A stretch of DNA of 64,000 nt from DASSUW01 sp963789005 (GTDB lineage: Bacteria; Actinomycetota; Thermoleophilia; Solirubrobacterales; Solirubrobacteraceae), in the NCBI GenBank assembly GCA_963789005.1, contig CAWBIZ010000007.1, positions 238,493 to 302,492 of the forward strand, given 5' to 3'. Shown piece after piece: positions 35,669 to 44,200 of this stretch (within the stretch, counting starts at the first letter, position 1; every line of letters starts with the position of its first letter). The notes below the pieces were generated by a model. That model made no database searches. It was not told the origin of the DNA and saw only the letters and a program-made list of their open reading frames with translations. The position numbers were made by a program, and so were the translations under genes.

Positions 35669-36707
35669 GCCCGTAGAGCTCCGCGAGCTCCGGATCCTTG
35701 GCTGCCAGCAGCTCGGCGAGGTCGACCATCACGCGGCACTGCTTCCACGTCGCGTCGTCCTGCATCTTGCCGTCGATCATGTGCACCCCGCGGCCGTCCG
35801 GGATCGCCTCGATCACCTTGCGGGCGAAGGCGACCTCGTCGGGGTCAGGAGAGAAGACCTTGCGGGCGACGTCGATCTGCACCGGGTGCAGCGACCACGC
35901 CCCGACGCAGCCCATGAGATACGCGGCGCGGAACTGCGCCTCGCAGCCCTCGACGTCGCGGATGTCCCCGAACGGCCCGTAGAACGGCAGGATCCCGGCG
36001 CCCGCACACGCGTCGACCATGCGGCCGAGCGTGTAGTGCCAGAGGTCCTGCTGGGCGGCGGCCCGGGGCTTGCCGTCGTCGGTCGGGTCGCCGAGCACCC
36101 GGTAGCCCGGGTGTCCGCCGCCCACCCGGGTCGTCTTCATGCGCCGCGAGGCCGCCAGGTCGGCCGGGCCGAGGCTCATCCCCTGCATGCGCGGTGAGGC
36201 GGTGGCGATCGCCTCGACGTTGGCGACGCCCTGGGCGGTCTCGAGGATCGCGTGCACGAGGATCGGTCGTTGCAGACCGGCGCGCGCCTCGAGCTGGGCC
36301 AGCAGCCGGTCGACGTAGTGGATGTCCCACGGTCCCTCGACCTTCGGCACCATCACGACGTCGAGGCGGTCGCCGATCGCCTTCACGAGCTGGGTGAAGT
36401 CGTCGAGCACCCACGGGGACTCGAGGCTGTTCACGCGCGCCCACAGCGCCGTCGCGCCGAGGTCCATCTCCCGCCCGACGCGGATCAGCCCCTCGCGCGC
36501 GGCCTCCTTGCGGTCGACGGGGATCGCGTCCTCGAGGTTGCCGAGCAGGATGTCGGTCTTGGCGGCGACCTCGGCCGCCTTGGCGACCATCTTCTCGTTC
36601 GAGAAGTCGAGGAAGTGGATCATCCGCGAAGGGGAGACGGGGATCTCCCGCAGCGGCTCTGGGGCGCCGATGGCGAGCGGCTCGAGGAAGGAACGGGGGT
36701 TGCGCAT
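35655..36707 (-). CDS. mcl: (S)-malyl-CoA / beta-methylmalyl-CoA lyase (Mcl)
   Basis: 350 residues, the length of the Chloroflexus-type Mcl rather than shorter CitE. It carries segments I recognise from that enzyme: FLEPLAIGAPEPLREIPV, LLGNLEDAIPVDRKEAAREG, VMVPKVEGPWDIHYVDRLL, HAILETAQGVANVEAIA (catalytic Glu), RMKTTRVGGGHPGYRVLGDP, QQDLWHYTLGRMVDAC and MIDGKMQDDATWKQ. It cleaves beta-methylmalyl-CoA to glyoxylate and propionyl-CoA, and malyl-CoA to glyoxylate and acetyl-CoA. The MaoC hydratase that would feed it is divergent from the same promoter region. ATG 36707 has a TACGAT box 9 bases upstream and no SD. Confidence 0.9.
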   Translation of the reverse strand: MRNPRSFLEPLAIGAPEPLREIPVSPSRMIHFLDFSNEKMVAKAAEVAAKTDILLGNLEDAIPVDRKEAAREGLIRVGREMDLGATALWARVNSLESPWVLDDFTQLVKAIGDRLDVVMVPKVEGPWDIHYVDRLLAQLEARAGLQRPILVHAILETAQGVANVEAIATASPRMQGMSLGPADLAASRRMKTTRVGGGHPGYRVLGDPTDDGKPRAAAQQDLWHYTLGRMVDACAGAGILPFYGPFGDIRDVEGCEAQFRAAYLMGCVGAWSLHPVQIDVARKVFSPDPDEVAFARKVIEAIPDGRGVHMIDGKMQDDATWKQCRVMVDLAELLAAKDPELAELYGLSRT

Positions 36708-36716
36708 GGGTGCCGG

Positions 36717-36726
36717 ATCGTAGAGT
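36717..36726. promoter_or_regulatory. Overlapping face-to-face -10 boxes of mcl and the MaoC gene
   Basis: ATCGTAGAGT reads as TACGAT on the minus strand (36717-36722, 9 bases before mcl ATG) and as TAGAGT on the plus strand (36721-36726, 10 bases before ATG 36737); the two boxes share the central TA. RNA polymerase could melt only one direction at a time. Confidence 0.6.
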
Positions 36727-36736
36727 TCCCGGGCCT

Positions 36737-37249
36737 ATGAGCACCTCAGTCGACACCGATCAGCGCGCCCGCGAGGCCTCGGGCGCGCATCCCTACGGTC
36801 GCTACCTCGAGGAGTTCGAGGTCGGCGCCGTCTACAAGCACTGGCCGGCGAAGACGGTGACCGAGGCGGACGACCACCTGTTCTGCCTCATCACCATGAA
36901 CCACCATCCGCTGCACATCAACGACGTCTACGCGGCGGGCTCGCAGCAGGGCCGGAACGTCGTCGTCGGGCCCTACGTGTACTCGCTGGCGCTCGGGATG
37001 AGCGTGTCCGACATCTCGGGGAAGGCGATCGCCAACCTCGCGACCGAGTCGCTGAGCCACCCCGCCCCGGTCTTCCACGGCGACACGCTGTTCGCCGAGA
37101 CCGAGGTGCTCGAGGTGCGCGAATCGCGCTCCAAGCCCGACCGCGGGACCGTCAAGGTCCACACGCGCGTGCTCAACCAGGACGGAGTCCTGGTCGCCGA
37201 GTTCAAACGCCTCGTGCTCGTACCCAGGCGCGACGCCGGGCGAGCTTGA
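36737..37249 (+). CDS. MaoC-like dehydratase, probable mesaconyl-CoA hydratase
   Basis: 170 residues with a single hot-dog fold: YGRYLEEFEVGAVYKHWPAK, the R-hydratase motif region TEADDHLFCLITMNHHPLHI (catalytic Asp and His), VVVGPYVYSLALGMSVSDIS and PVFHGDTLFAETEVLEVRES. MaoC enzymes add or remove water on enoyl-CoA thioesters. It shares a divergent promoter with mcl, and the beta-methylmalyl-CoA consumed by Mcl is made from mesaconyl-CoA by a MaoC-type hydratase, so that reaction is the best assignment (context-based). Its 3' end overlaps a small antisense membrane-protein gene by 47 bases. Confidence 0.85.
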   Translation: MSTSVDTDQRAREASGAHPYGRYLEEFEVGAVYKHWPAKTVTEADDHLFCLITMNHHPLHINDVYAAGSQQGRNVVVGPYVYSLALGMSVSDISGKAIANLATESLSHPAPVFHGDTLFAETEVLEVRESRSKPDRGTVKVHTRVLNQDGVLVAEFKRLVLVPRRDAGRA

Positions 37250-37439
37250 CGCGGCGGCGCGAGGCGAGCAGGACTGTCGCGCGGCGGCGCAGCGACAGCG
37301 CGGCGATCACGAGCGCGGCGAGGACGAGCTCGAGGATGAGCGGCGTCGGGCTGGGGCCGGCGGCGGCGGTCGAGGTCGAGGCGGCGGCCGGGGCGGCGAG
37401 GAGCAGGAGGACGGCGAGGGCGGTGAGCAGGGAGCGCAT
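37203..37439 (-). CDS. Small membrane protein, function unknown
   Basis: 78 residues. Starts MRSLLTALAVLLLLAAPAAA, a signal peptide or first helix, followed by a Ser/Thr/Ala/Pro spacer, a second hydrophobic helix (LILELVLAALVIAALSL) and a strongly basic cytoplasmic tail (RRRATVLLASRRRVKLARRR). GGGAGG lies about 8 bases before ATG 37439. The combination of SD, signal-like start and TM helix supports a real gene although it overlaps the MaoC gene antisense. Three CTTGGCG repeats lie just upstream. No known family recognised. Confidence 0.55.
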   Translation of the reverse strand: MRSLLTALAVLLLLAAPAAASTSTAAAGPSPTPLILELVLAALVIAALSLRRRATVLLASRRRVKLARRRAWVRARGV

Positions 37440-37461
37440 GGCGCCACCCTCCCGCCGCGCG

Positions 37462-37490
37462 CTTGGCGAATCCTTGGCGCGACCTTGGCG
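37462..37490. repeat. Three CTTGGCG direct repeats on an 11-base pitch
   Basis: CTTGGCG at 37462, 37473 and 37484, each separated by four bases. The constant 11-base step places all copies on one face of the helix, as in OmpR/PhoP-type binding sites. They lie between the small membrane-protein gene and the end of the proline-rich protein gene. Confidence 0.5.
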
Positions 37491-37495
37491 AACGC

Positions 37496-39268
37496 CTACG
37501 CGCTGAGGGCGTCGCGCGGCTCGGGCTCGACCGGCCCGGGCTCACCGTTCCCGCGCCACAGGAAGCGCTGGGAGTACCACGGCCCGGCGGGCTCGATCCG
37601 CTGCCAGCCGGCGGCCTCGAGCGCGGTCAGGAGCGAGCGCACGGCCTCCACGAGCTCCCGCGTGGGCGGCTCCGGATCGCTCATGAGCCCCCACTTCATG
37701 CCGGCGGACTCGCCGAGCGAGCGCGACCGGCGACCGCCCGGCGGCGTCGCCATGGCCCGGAAGAACGACTTCCGGTAGCCGGGCTTCCACTCGATCTCGC
37801 ACGTCCACACCTTCGTCGCCTCTTCGGGCCAGGCGCGCAGCCGCGGCGGCGGCTCGGCGGGCCGGGGAGCGCGCCCCAACCGCTCCGGATGCGCCCCGAA
37901 CGACGGCCGCGCCGGCGTCTGCGGAGCGGCCGGCGGGTGCGCAACCGGCGCCTGGAACCCACCTGGCGCAGCCGACTCACGGTCGGCCACCTCGGCGACC
38001 GGCGCAACCGGCCGCTCCTCCTCGACGCGCGGCGGCGAATCAGGAGCGCGGTCCGCGGCTGGACGCGGCGCTTCGGGTTCGCGGTCCTTGCGGTCGACGA
38101 CTGGGGGCGCGGTGGAGGTGGTGGGCGGTGCCTCGCGTTCCGGCGTGGGGGTCAGGCGCGGGGTTTCGTCGCGCTCGGCGGCCTTCGCCGCAGGCGCTGC
38201 AGGCTCGGGCTTGGCGGCCGGCGTCGCCGCCTGCGCTTCGGGCGTCGCCGTCGCAGCGGGCCGCGCCGGGCGCTTGGCCGAGGAACGCGCGGTCTTCGCG
38301 CGGGCCGGCCGCGGCGACCGCGTCGTCGGGGTGCGCTCCGTCGTCTCCGCGGAGGCGGCCTTCGTCGTGGGCTTCTTCCTCGGCGCCGGCCGCGACTTGG
38401 GGGGCCGCTTCTTCGACTGTGCCCGGGCCTTCGCCGCCTTCCTCGGGGGCGGCGGAGGAGCCGGACGGGCCGGCGGCGGGGTGACGACCACGGGCCGCGG
38501 CGGCGGCGGTGACTTCGGCTCGGGAGGCGGCGGCGCGGGCGCACGGGAGGGCGCCGGCGCCTCGACGGGCGCCGCGGACTCGGTCGGCTTCGACGGCTCC
38601 GCCTTCGGCGGTTCGGCCGGCGCGCCGAGCGTCGCCGGCTCTGCGGGCTTCGGCGGGTCCGCCGGCTTGGACGCCTGGGCGGGCTTCGGCGGCTCCGCCG
38701 GCTTGGGCGCCTGGGCGGGCTTCGGCGGCTCCGCCGGCTTGGACGCCTGGGCGGGCTCCGGCGGCTCCGTCGCCTTGGGAGGCGCAGCGGACCTCGGCGG
38801 CTCGGCGGGCCTCGAGGACTCCGCAGACGCTGCCGGCCTGGGACGCTCGAACGACCTCGGCGTCTCGCTCGGCTTCGTGGCCGCGGCGGGTTTGGGTGTC
38901 TCGGTGGGCTTCGGTCGCTCGGCGGGTCGCGTCGCCTCGGCCGGCCTCGGGGGCTTCGCCTCGCGGGTGCGCCTCGGCTGCTTCGCCGGGCGCTCTCGGG
39001 TCGGGGTCGCCCCGCCGGCGCGGGCGGGTGCCCCGCGGCGTCGCCTCCGGCGGGCGCTTTCGCCCGCTACGAGACCGACCGTGAACGCGACCGCGATCCC
39101 GCCGACGAGCAGGCCGGTCGAGATTCCGCCTCCGCCGGCGGAGTCCGCCGCGGCCACGACGCGCGTCTCCCAGTCGCCCGGCCGTTCGGCCGCGGCTGCG
39201 TACGGCGAGGCCAGGCCTCCGATGGCCAGGACCGCCGTGGTCATCATGACGCTCCGCTGAAGCAGCAT
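37496..39268 (-). CDS. Membrane-anchored Pro/Lys/Ala-rich protein with C-terminal globular domain
   Basis: 590 residues from ATG 39268 (ATG 39247 with GGAG upstream is an alternative). Signal-like N-terminus MMTTAVLAIGGLASPYAAAA, a short spacer, a transmembrane helix GLLVGGIAVAFTVGLVAG near 60, an RRRRRR stop-transfer cluster, then about 400 low-complexity residues rich in P, A, K and E, including three 12-residue repeats of the type PKPAEPPKPAQA. The last 100 residues look folded (VWTCEIEWKPGYRKSFFRAM, LVEAVRSLLTALEAAGWQRI). Because the basic cluster follows the helix, the tail is probably cytoplasmic. The long linker and terminal domain suggest a tether. No family recognised. Confidence 0.75.
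   Translation of the reverse strand: MLLQRSVMMTTAVLAIGGLASPYAAAAERPGDWETRVVAAADSAGGGGISTGLLVGGIAVAFTVGLVAGESARRRRRRGAPARAGGATPTRERPAKQPRRTREAKPPRPAEATRPAERPKPTETPKPAAATKPSETPRSFERPRPAASAESSRPAEPPRSAAPPKATEPPEPAQASKPAEPPKPAQAPKPAEPPKPAQASKPADPPKPAEPATLGAPAEPPKAEPSKPTESAAPVEAPAPSRAPAPPPPEPKSPPPPRPVVVTPPPARPAPPPPPRKAAKARAQSKKRPPKSRPAPRKKPTTKAASAETTERTPTTRSPRPARAKTARSSAKRPARPAATATPEAQAATPAAKPEPAAPAAKAAERDETPRLTPTPEREAPPTTSTAPPVVDRKDREPEAPRPAADRAPDSPPRVEEERPVAPVAEVADRESAAPGGFQAPVAHPPAAPQTPARPSFGAHPERLGRAPRPAEPPPRLRAWPEEATKVWTCEIEWKPGYRKSFFRAMATPPGGRRSRSLGESAGMKWGLMSDPEPPTRELVEAVRSLLTALEAAGWQRIEPAGPWYSQRFLWRGNGEPGPVEPEPRDALSA
38661..38768 (-). repeat. Three tandem 36-base repeats inside the proline-rich gene
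   Basis: Units at 38661-38696, 38697-38732 and 38733-38768 differ at one or two bases and encode a 12-residue Pro/Lys/Ala repeat; a shorter degenerate unit precedes them. Likely to vary in number between strains. Confidence 0.8.
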
Positions 39269-39421
39269 GTATCTCAGGCTTACATCTTGGGCCGGACTCG
39301 TTCCAACCCACCTAGACGAACCAGCAGTTTGGCACCGCTGGCGCAATTGGAGTCGCAGTTCTGCACGTATGTCAGAGTCCAGGCGTCCCCGAAGTCGAGC
39401 CGTGCGAGGTTGAGCACCACC

Positions 39422-41209
39422 GTGACGATCGAAACCACCGCCCTGACCTCCAACAAGAAGTTGCTGAGCTGGGTGGAGGAGGTGGCGGCGCTCGCGCAGC
39501 CGGAGTCGGTGCATTGGTGCGACGGATCGGCGGAGGAGTACGACCGGATCGCGCAGCGCCTGGTGGACGCGGGCACGTTCGAGCGTCTGAACGAGGCCAA
39601 GCGGCCCAACTCGTACCTCGCGCTGTCGGATCCGAGCGATGTCGCGCGCGTGGAGGACCGGACGTTCATCTGCTCGGCCCGCGAGGACGACGCCGGGCCC
39701 ACGAACCATTGGCGCGACCCGGACGAGATGCGGGCGCTCCTGACCGAGAAGTTCCGCGGAGCGATGCGCGGTCATACGATGTACGTCGTCCCCTTCAGCA
39801 TGGGCCCGCTGGGCTCGCCGATCGCGGAGATCGGCGTCCAGCTGACCGACTCCGCCTACGTCGCCACCTCGATGCGGATCATGACCCGCATGGGCAAGGG
39901 CGCCCTCGACGTGCTCGGCGACGGCGACTTCGTGCCCTGCCTGCACAGCGTCGGAGCGCCCAACGACACGTCGCCGTGGCCGTGCAACAGCGACAAGTAC
40001 ATCGTCCACTTCCCCGAGACGCGCGAGATCTGGTCCTACGGCTCGGGCTACGGCGGGAACGCGCTGCTCGGCAAGAAGTGCCTCGCGCTCCGGATCGCCA
40101 GCGTCATGGCACGCGACGAGGGCTGGCTCGCCGAGCACATGCTGATCATCAAGGTCACCTCACCGGAGGGCGGCGTCAAGTACCTGACCGGCGCCTTCCC
40201 GAGCGCCTCCGGCAAGACCAACCTCGCGATGCTCGTGCCCAGCCTGCCGGGCTGGAAGGTGGAGACGATCGGCGACGACATCGCCTGGATGAAGCTCGGC
40301 GACGACGGTCGCCTCTACGCGGTCAACCCCGAGGCCGGCTTCTTCGGCGTCGCCCCCAACACGAGCTACGCCACCAACCCGAACGCGATCAAGACGATCA
40401 AGCAGAACACGATCTTCACGAACTGCGCGAAGACCGACGACGGCGACATCTGGTGGGAGGGCGGCACGCCCGAACCGCCGCGCCACGCGATCGACTGGAA
40501 GGGCGAGGACTGGACGCCGGACTCCGGCCGCCCGGCCGCCGCCCATCCGAACGCCCGCTTCACCACACCGGCGGTCCAGTGCCCGTCGATCGCGCCCGAG
40601 TGGGAGGACCCCGCCGGCGTCCCGATCGACGCCTTCCTGTTCGGCGGCCGCCGCGCCACCGTCGTGCCGCTCGTGCGCGAGGCCTTCGACTGGGAGCACG
40701 GCGTCTACCTCGGGGCGACGATGAGCGCGGAGACGACCGCGGCCGCCGCCGGCGAGGTCGGCGCCCTGCGCTTCGACCCGATGGCGATGCTCCCGTTCTG
40801 CGGCTACAACATGGCCGACTACTTCGGCCACTGGCTCGCGATGGGCCGCCGCGAGGGCGTCCAGCTGCCGGGCATCTTCTACGTCAACTGGTTCCGCAAG
40901 GACGAGGACGGCAAGTTCCTGTGGCCGGGCTTCGGCGACAACTCGCGCGTGCTCGCCTGGATCTTCCGCCGCCTCGACGGCGCGGTCGGCGCGCAGGAGA
41001 CGGTCACCGGCAACGTCCCGCGGCCCGAGGACCTCGAGACCGACGGCCTCGACCTCTCGACCGACCAGCTCGAGCAGCTGTTGCGCGTCGACGAGGACGG
41101 CGTGCGCGAGGAGCTCGAACAGGTCCGCGCCCACCTCAAGCGCTTCGGCGACCGGCTGCCGCCCGAGCTCGGCGCCCAGCTCCAGGCGCTCGAGCGCCGG
41201 CTGGCATAG
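39422..41209 (+). CDS. pckG: Phosphoenolpyruvate carboxykinase (GTP)
   Basis: 595 residues from GTG 39422, the normal length of the GTP-dependent class. Motifs: WCDGSAEEYDRI near the N-terminus, VPFSMGPLGSP, the kinase-1a P-loop FPSASGKTNLAML (Cys of the canonical PSACGKT replaced by Ser), kinase-2 ETIGDDIAWM, NPEAGFFGVAPNT, and the guanine-binding FCGYNMADYFGHW. It converts oxaloacetate and GTP to PEP in gluconeogenesis. About 150 bases upstream are free of genes and hold no clear promoter. With the glutamate dehydrogenase 30 bases downstream it forms a probable operon. The frame continues upstream to 39287 but without conservation-like sequence. Confidence 0.95.
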   Translation: MTIETTALTSNKKLLSWVEEVAALAQPESVHWCDGSAEEYDRIAQRLVDAGTFERLNEAKRPNSYLALSDPSDVARVEDRTFICSAREDDAGPTNHWRDPDEMRALLTEKFRGAMRGHTMYVVPFSMGPLGSPIAEIGVQLTDSAYVATSMRIMTRMGKGALDVLGDGDFVPCLHSVGAPNDTSPWPCNSDKYIVHFPETREIWSYGSGYGGNALLGKKCLALRIASVMARDEGWLAEHMLIIKVTSPEGGVKYLTGAFPSASGKTNLAMLVPSLPGWKVETIGDDIAWMKLGDDGRLYAVNPEAGFFGVAPNTSYATNPNAIKTIKQNTIFTNCAKTDDGDIWWEGGTPEPPRHAIDWKGEDWTPDSGRPAAAHPNARFTTPAVQCPSIAPEWEDPAGVPIDAFLFGGRRATVVPLVREAFDWEHGVYLGATMSAETTAAAAGEVGALRFDPMAMLPFCGYNMADYFGHWLAMGRREGVQLPGIFYVNWFRKDEDGKFLWPGFGDNSRVLAWIFRRLDGAVGAQETVTGNVPRPEDLETDGLDLSTDQLEQLLRVDEDGVREELEQVRAHLKRFGDRLPPELGAQLQALERRLA

Positions 41210-41239
41210 ACCGCGGCGAAGCGGCATGATGAGGATGCG

Positions 41240-44200
41240 ATGAGCCTCGCGGAGGAGACCGAGGCCGGCCCATCGCCGGCCGCCAGGCTGCTCGAGCTGA
41301 TCGACGAGACGCTGCCGGGCGAGGGACCCCTACGCGCGTTCGCGCAGGCGTACCTGCGACGGCTCTCCGGGGATGGGACCCGGGGGCTTTCGACCGAGGA
41401 CATGCTGGCCGAGGTGCGCGGGGCGTTCGAGTTCGCCTCCGCTCGCGGCGACGAGCCGGTAGCGGTGCGCGCGTTCAACCCGACCCGTGCCGACCACGGC
41501 TACGAGCCGCTCGGCTCGGTGGTCGAGACCAACACCGACGACTGGCCGTTCCTCGTCGACTCCGTCTCGGGCGAGCTCGAGCACCGCGGGCTGGAGATCG
41601 CGCGGCTCCTGCACCCGGTGATCGGCGTCGAGCGCGACCCCGAGGGCCGGATCATCTCCGTCGGCCGCGCGCGCGAGGCGCCGCACCGCGAGTCGATCAT
41701 GCACTTCGACCTCGGGCGCCGCCTCGACGAGGACGAGCTCGCCGACGTCGAGCGCTGCGTGCGCACGGTGCTGCTGGCGGTCCGCGGCGTCGTCGCCGAC
41801 TTCCCGGCGATGACCGAGCGCGTCGACGACATGGTCACCGTCGCCCGTGCGGGCACGACCCGCTACCCGCGCGACGAGGCCCACGAGGTGGCCGACTTCC
41901 TCGAGTGGCTGCTGCAGGGCAACTTCGTGCTGCTGGGCGCCCGCGAGTACGACTTCTCCGACGGCGCGATCCGCGTCGTGCCCGGCTCCGGGCTGGGCAT
42001 CCTGCGCGACGAGGACAAGTCGGCGTTCGCCAAGCCCGTGCCGCTGCGCGAGCTCTCGCCCGCCGTGCTCGACCGGGCGATGAGCGGCGACCTGCTGCTC
42101 GTCGACAAGACGAACGCGCTCTCGCCCGTGCACCGGCACGAGCGCATGGACTACGTCGGCGTGCGCAGCGTCTCGCGCTCGGGCGAGATCGTCGGCGAGG
42201 CGCGGCTGCTCGGGCTGTTCACGTCCAAGGCGTACGCCGAGCGCGCCTCCGAGACGCCGATGCTGCACCGCAAGCTACGGCAGGTGCTCGACGCCGAGGA
42301 CCTGATCGAGGGCTCGCACGACTACAAGGCGGCCGTCACGCTGTTCGACTCGTTCCCGAAGGAGGAGCTGTTCGCGGCGCCGGTGGATGAGCTGCGCGAG
42401 GTCGTCGTCGCGCTCACCGGGCTCGACGGGTCCGACCGCGTGCGCGTGCTCGCGCGGCGCGCGGCCGACGGCCGCAGCGCGTCGGCGATCGTCGCGCTGC
42501 CGCGGTCGCGCTACGGCCCGGCGCTCGTATCGCGGCTGACCGAGCTCCTGCGCCGCCGCTTCGAGACCGCGGGCGTCGACGCCCATCACGTGCTCGACGA
42601 GGGCCAGCGCGTGCGCGTGCACTTCTCCATGTACTCGGCCGACGGCCTCGCTGAGGTGCCGGTCGAGGAGCTCGAGCAGGAGGTGCTCGCGCTCGCGCGC
42701 ACGTGGGACGACGACCTCGCCACAGCGCTGGCCGCCGACCGCACGCCGGACACCGGCTGGACGCAACGCTTCCCCGAGCACTACAAGGGCTACACGACGC
42801 CCGAGGTGGGGGCGGTCGACGTCGCCAACCTCGCCCGGCTGGACGACGGCGAGTCGTTCGCCGTCGGCCTGCACCCGCTCAAGGCGGCGACCCGCGTGGC
42901 GCTTTACAAGCGCGGTGCCAAGGTCGAGCTCTCGCGCGTGATGCCGATGCTGGAGGACCTCGGGCTGGGCGTGATCGAGGAGATCGCCACCCGCCTGCTC
43001 GGCGACGACGAGGCCTGGGTGCAGGAGTTCCGCGTGCTCGGCCCGGGCGAGGCCCCGCTCGATCTCGACGCCGTGGGCGACCGCGTGGCGGACGCGATCT
43101 CCGCCGTCTACCGGGGGGAGGACGAGTCCGACCCGCTCAACCGGCTCGTCATCACGGCCGGGCTCGACCGCGCGCAGGTGGCGATCCTGCGCGCGTACCG
43201 CAAGTACCGCCAGCGGCTCGGGTCGCGCTTCACCGAGGGCTACCAGAACGACGTCCTGGCGGCCAACTCGCCGATCACGGCCAAGCTCGTGCGCTACTTC
43301 GAGCTGCGCTTCGACCCGGGGATCGAGCCCGACGAGGCGGCCGAGCGCGCGCTGCGGGAGGAGATCCTCGCCGACCTCGAGGACGTCACGTCGATCGACC
43401 ACGACCGCATCCTGCGCAACCAGCTCGGGGCGGTCGACGCCACGCTGCGGACGAACGCGTTCAAGCCCGGGCGCGGCGCGACGGCGTTCAAGCTGCGCTC
43501 GGCGGAGGTCCCAGCGATCCCCCTGCCGGCGCCGGCGTTCGAGATCTACGTCTACGCCGCAGACGTCGAGGGCATCCACCTGCGCGGCGGCCCGATCGCC
43601 CGCGGCGGCATCCGCTTCTCCGACCGCATGGACTACCGCACCGAGGTCCTCGGCCTGATGCGGGCGCAGCTGACCAAGAACGCGATCATCGTCCCCGCTG
43701 GCGCCAAGGGCGGCTTCATCGTCAAGCGGCCGGACGTCGACAAGGCGGTGATCGAGGAGTCCTACAAGACGTACATCCGCTCGCTGCTCGACGTCACCGA
43801 CAACCTCGTCGACGGCGTCGTCGTGCCGCCGCAGCAGGTTCGCGTGCGCGACGAGGACGACACCTACCTGGTGGTGGCGGCCGACAAGGGCACCGCGACG
43901 TTCTCCGACACCGCCAACGCCGTCGCCGCCGAGTACGGGTTCTGGCTCGACGACGCGTTCGCCTCCGGCGGCTCGGTCGGCTACGACCACAAGAAGCTCG
44001 GGATCACGGCGCGCGGGGCGTGGGAGTCGGTCAAGCGGCACTTCCGCGAGCTGGGCATGGACCCGGCGGTCGACGAGTTCACCGCCGTCGGGATCGGCGA
44101 CATGTCCGGCGACGTGTTCGGCAACGGGATGCTGCTCTCGGACCGGGTCAAGCTGCTGGCGGCGTACGACCACCGGCACGTGTTCGTCGACCCGGACCCC

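Noticed and set aside
38661..38768. Regularly spaced repeats considered as a CRISPR array
   Set aside because: The 36-base units are contiguous without spacers, in frame with the proline-rich gene, and encode a 12-residue repeat.
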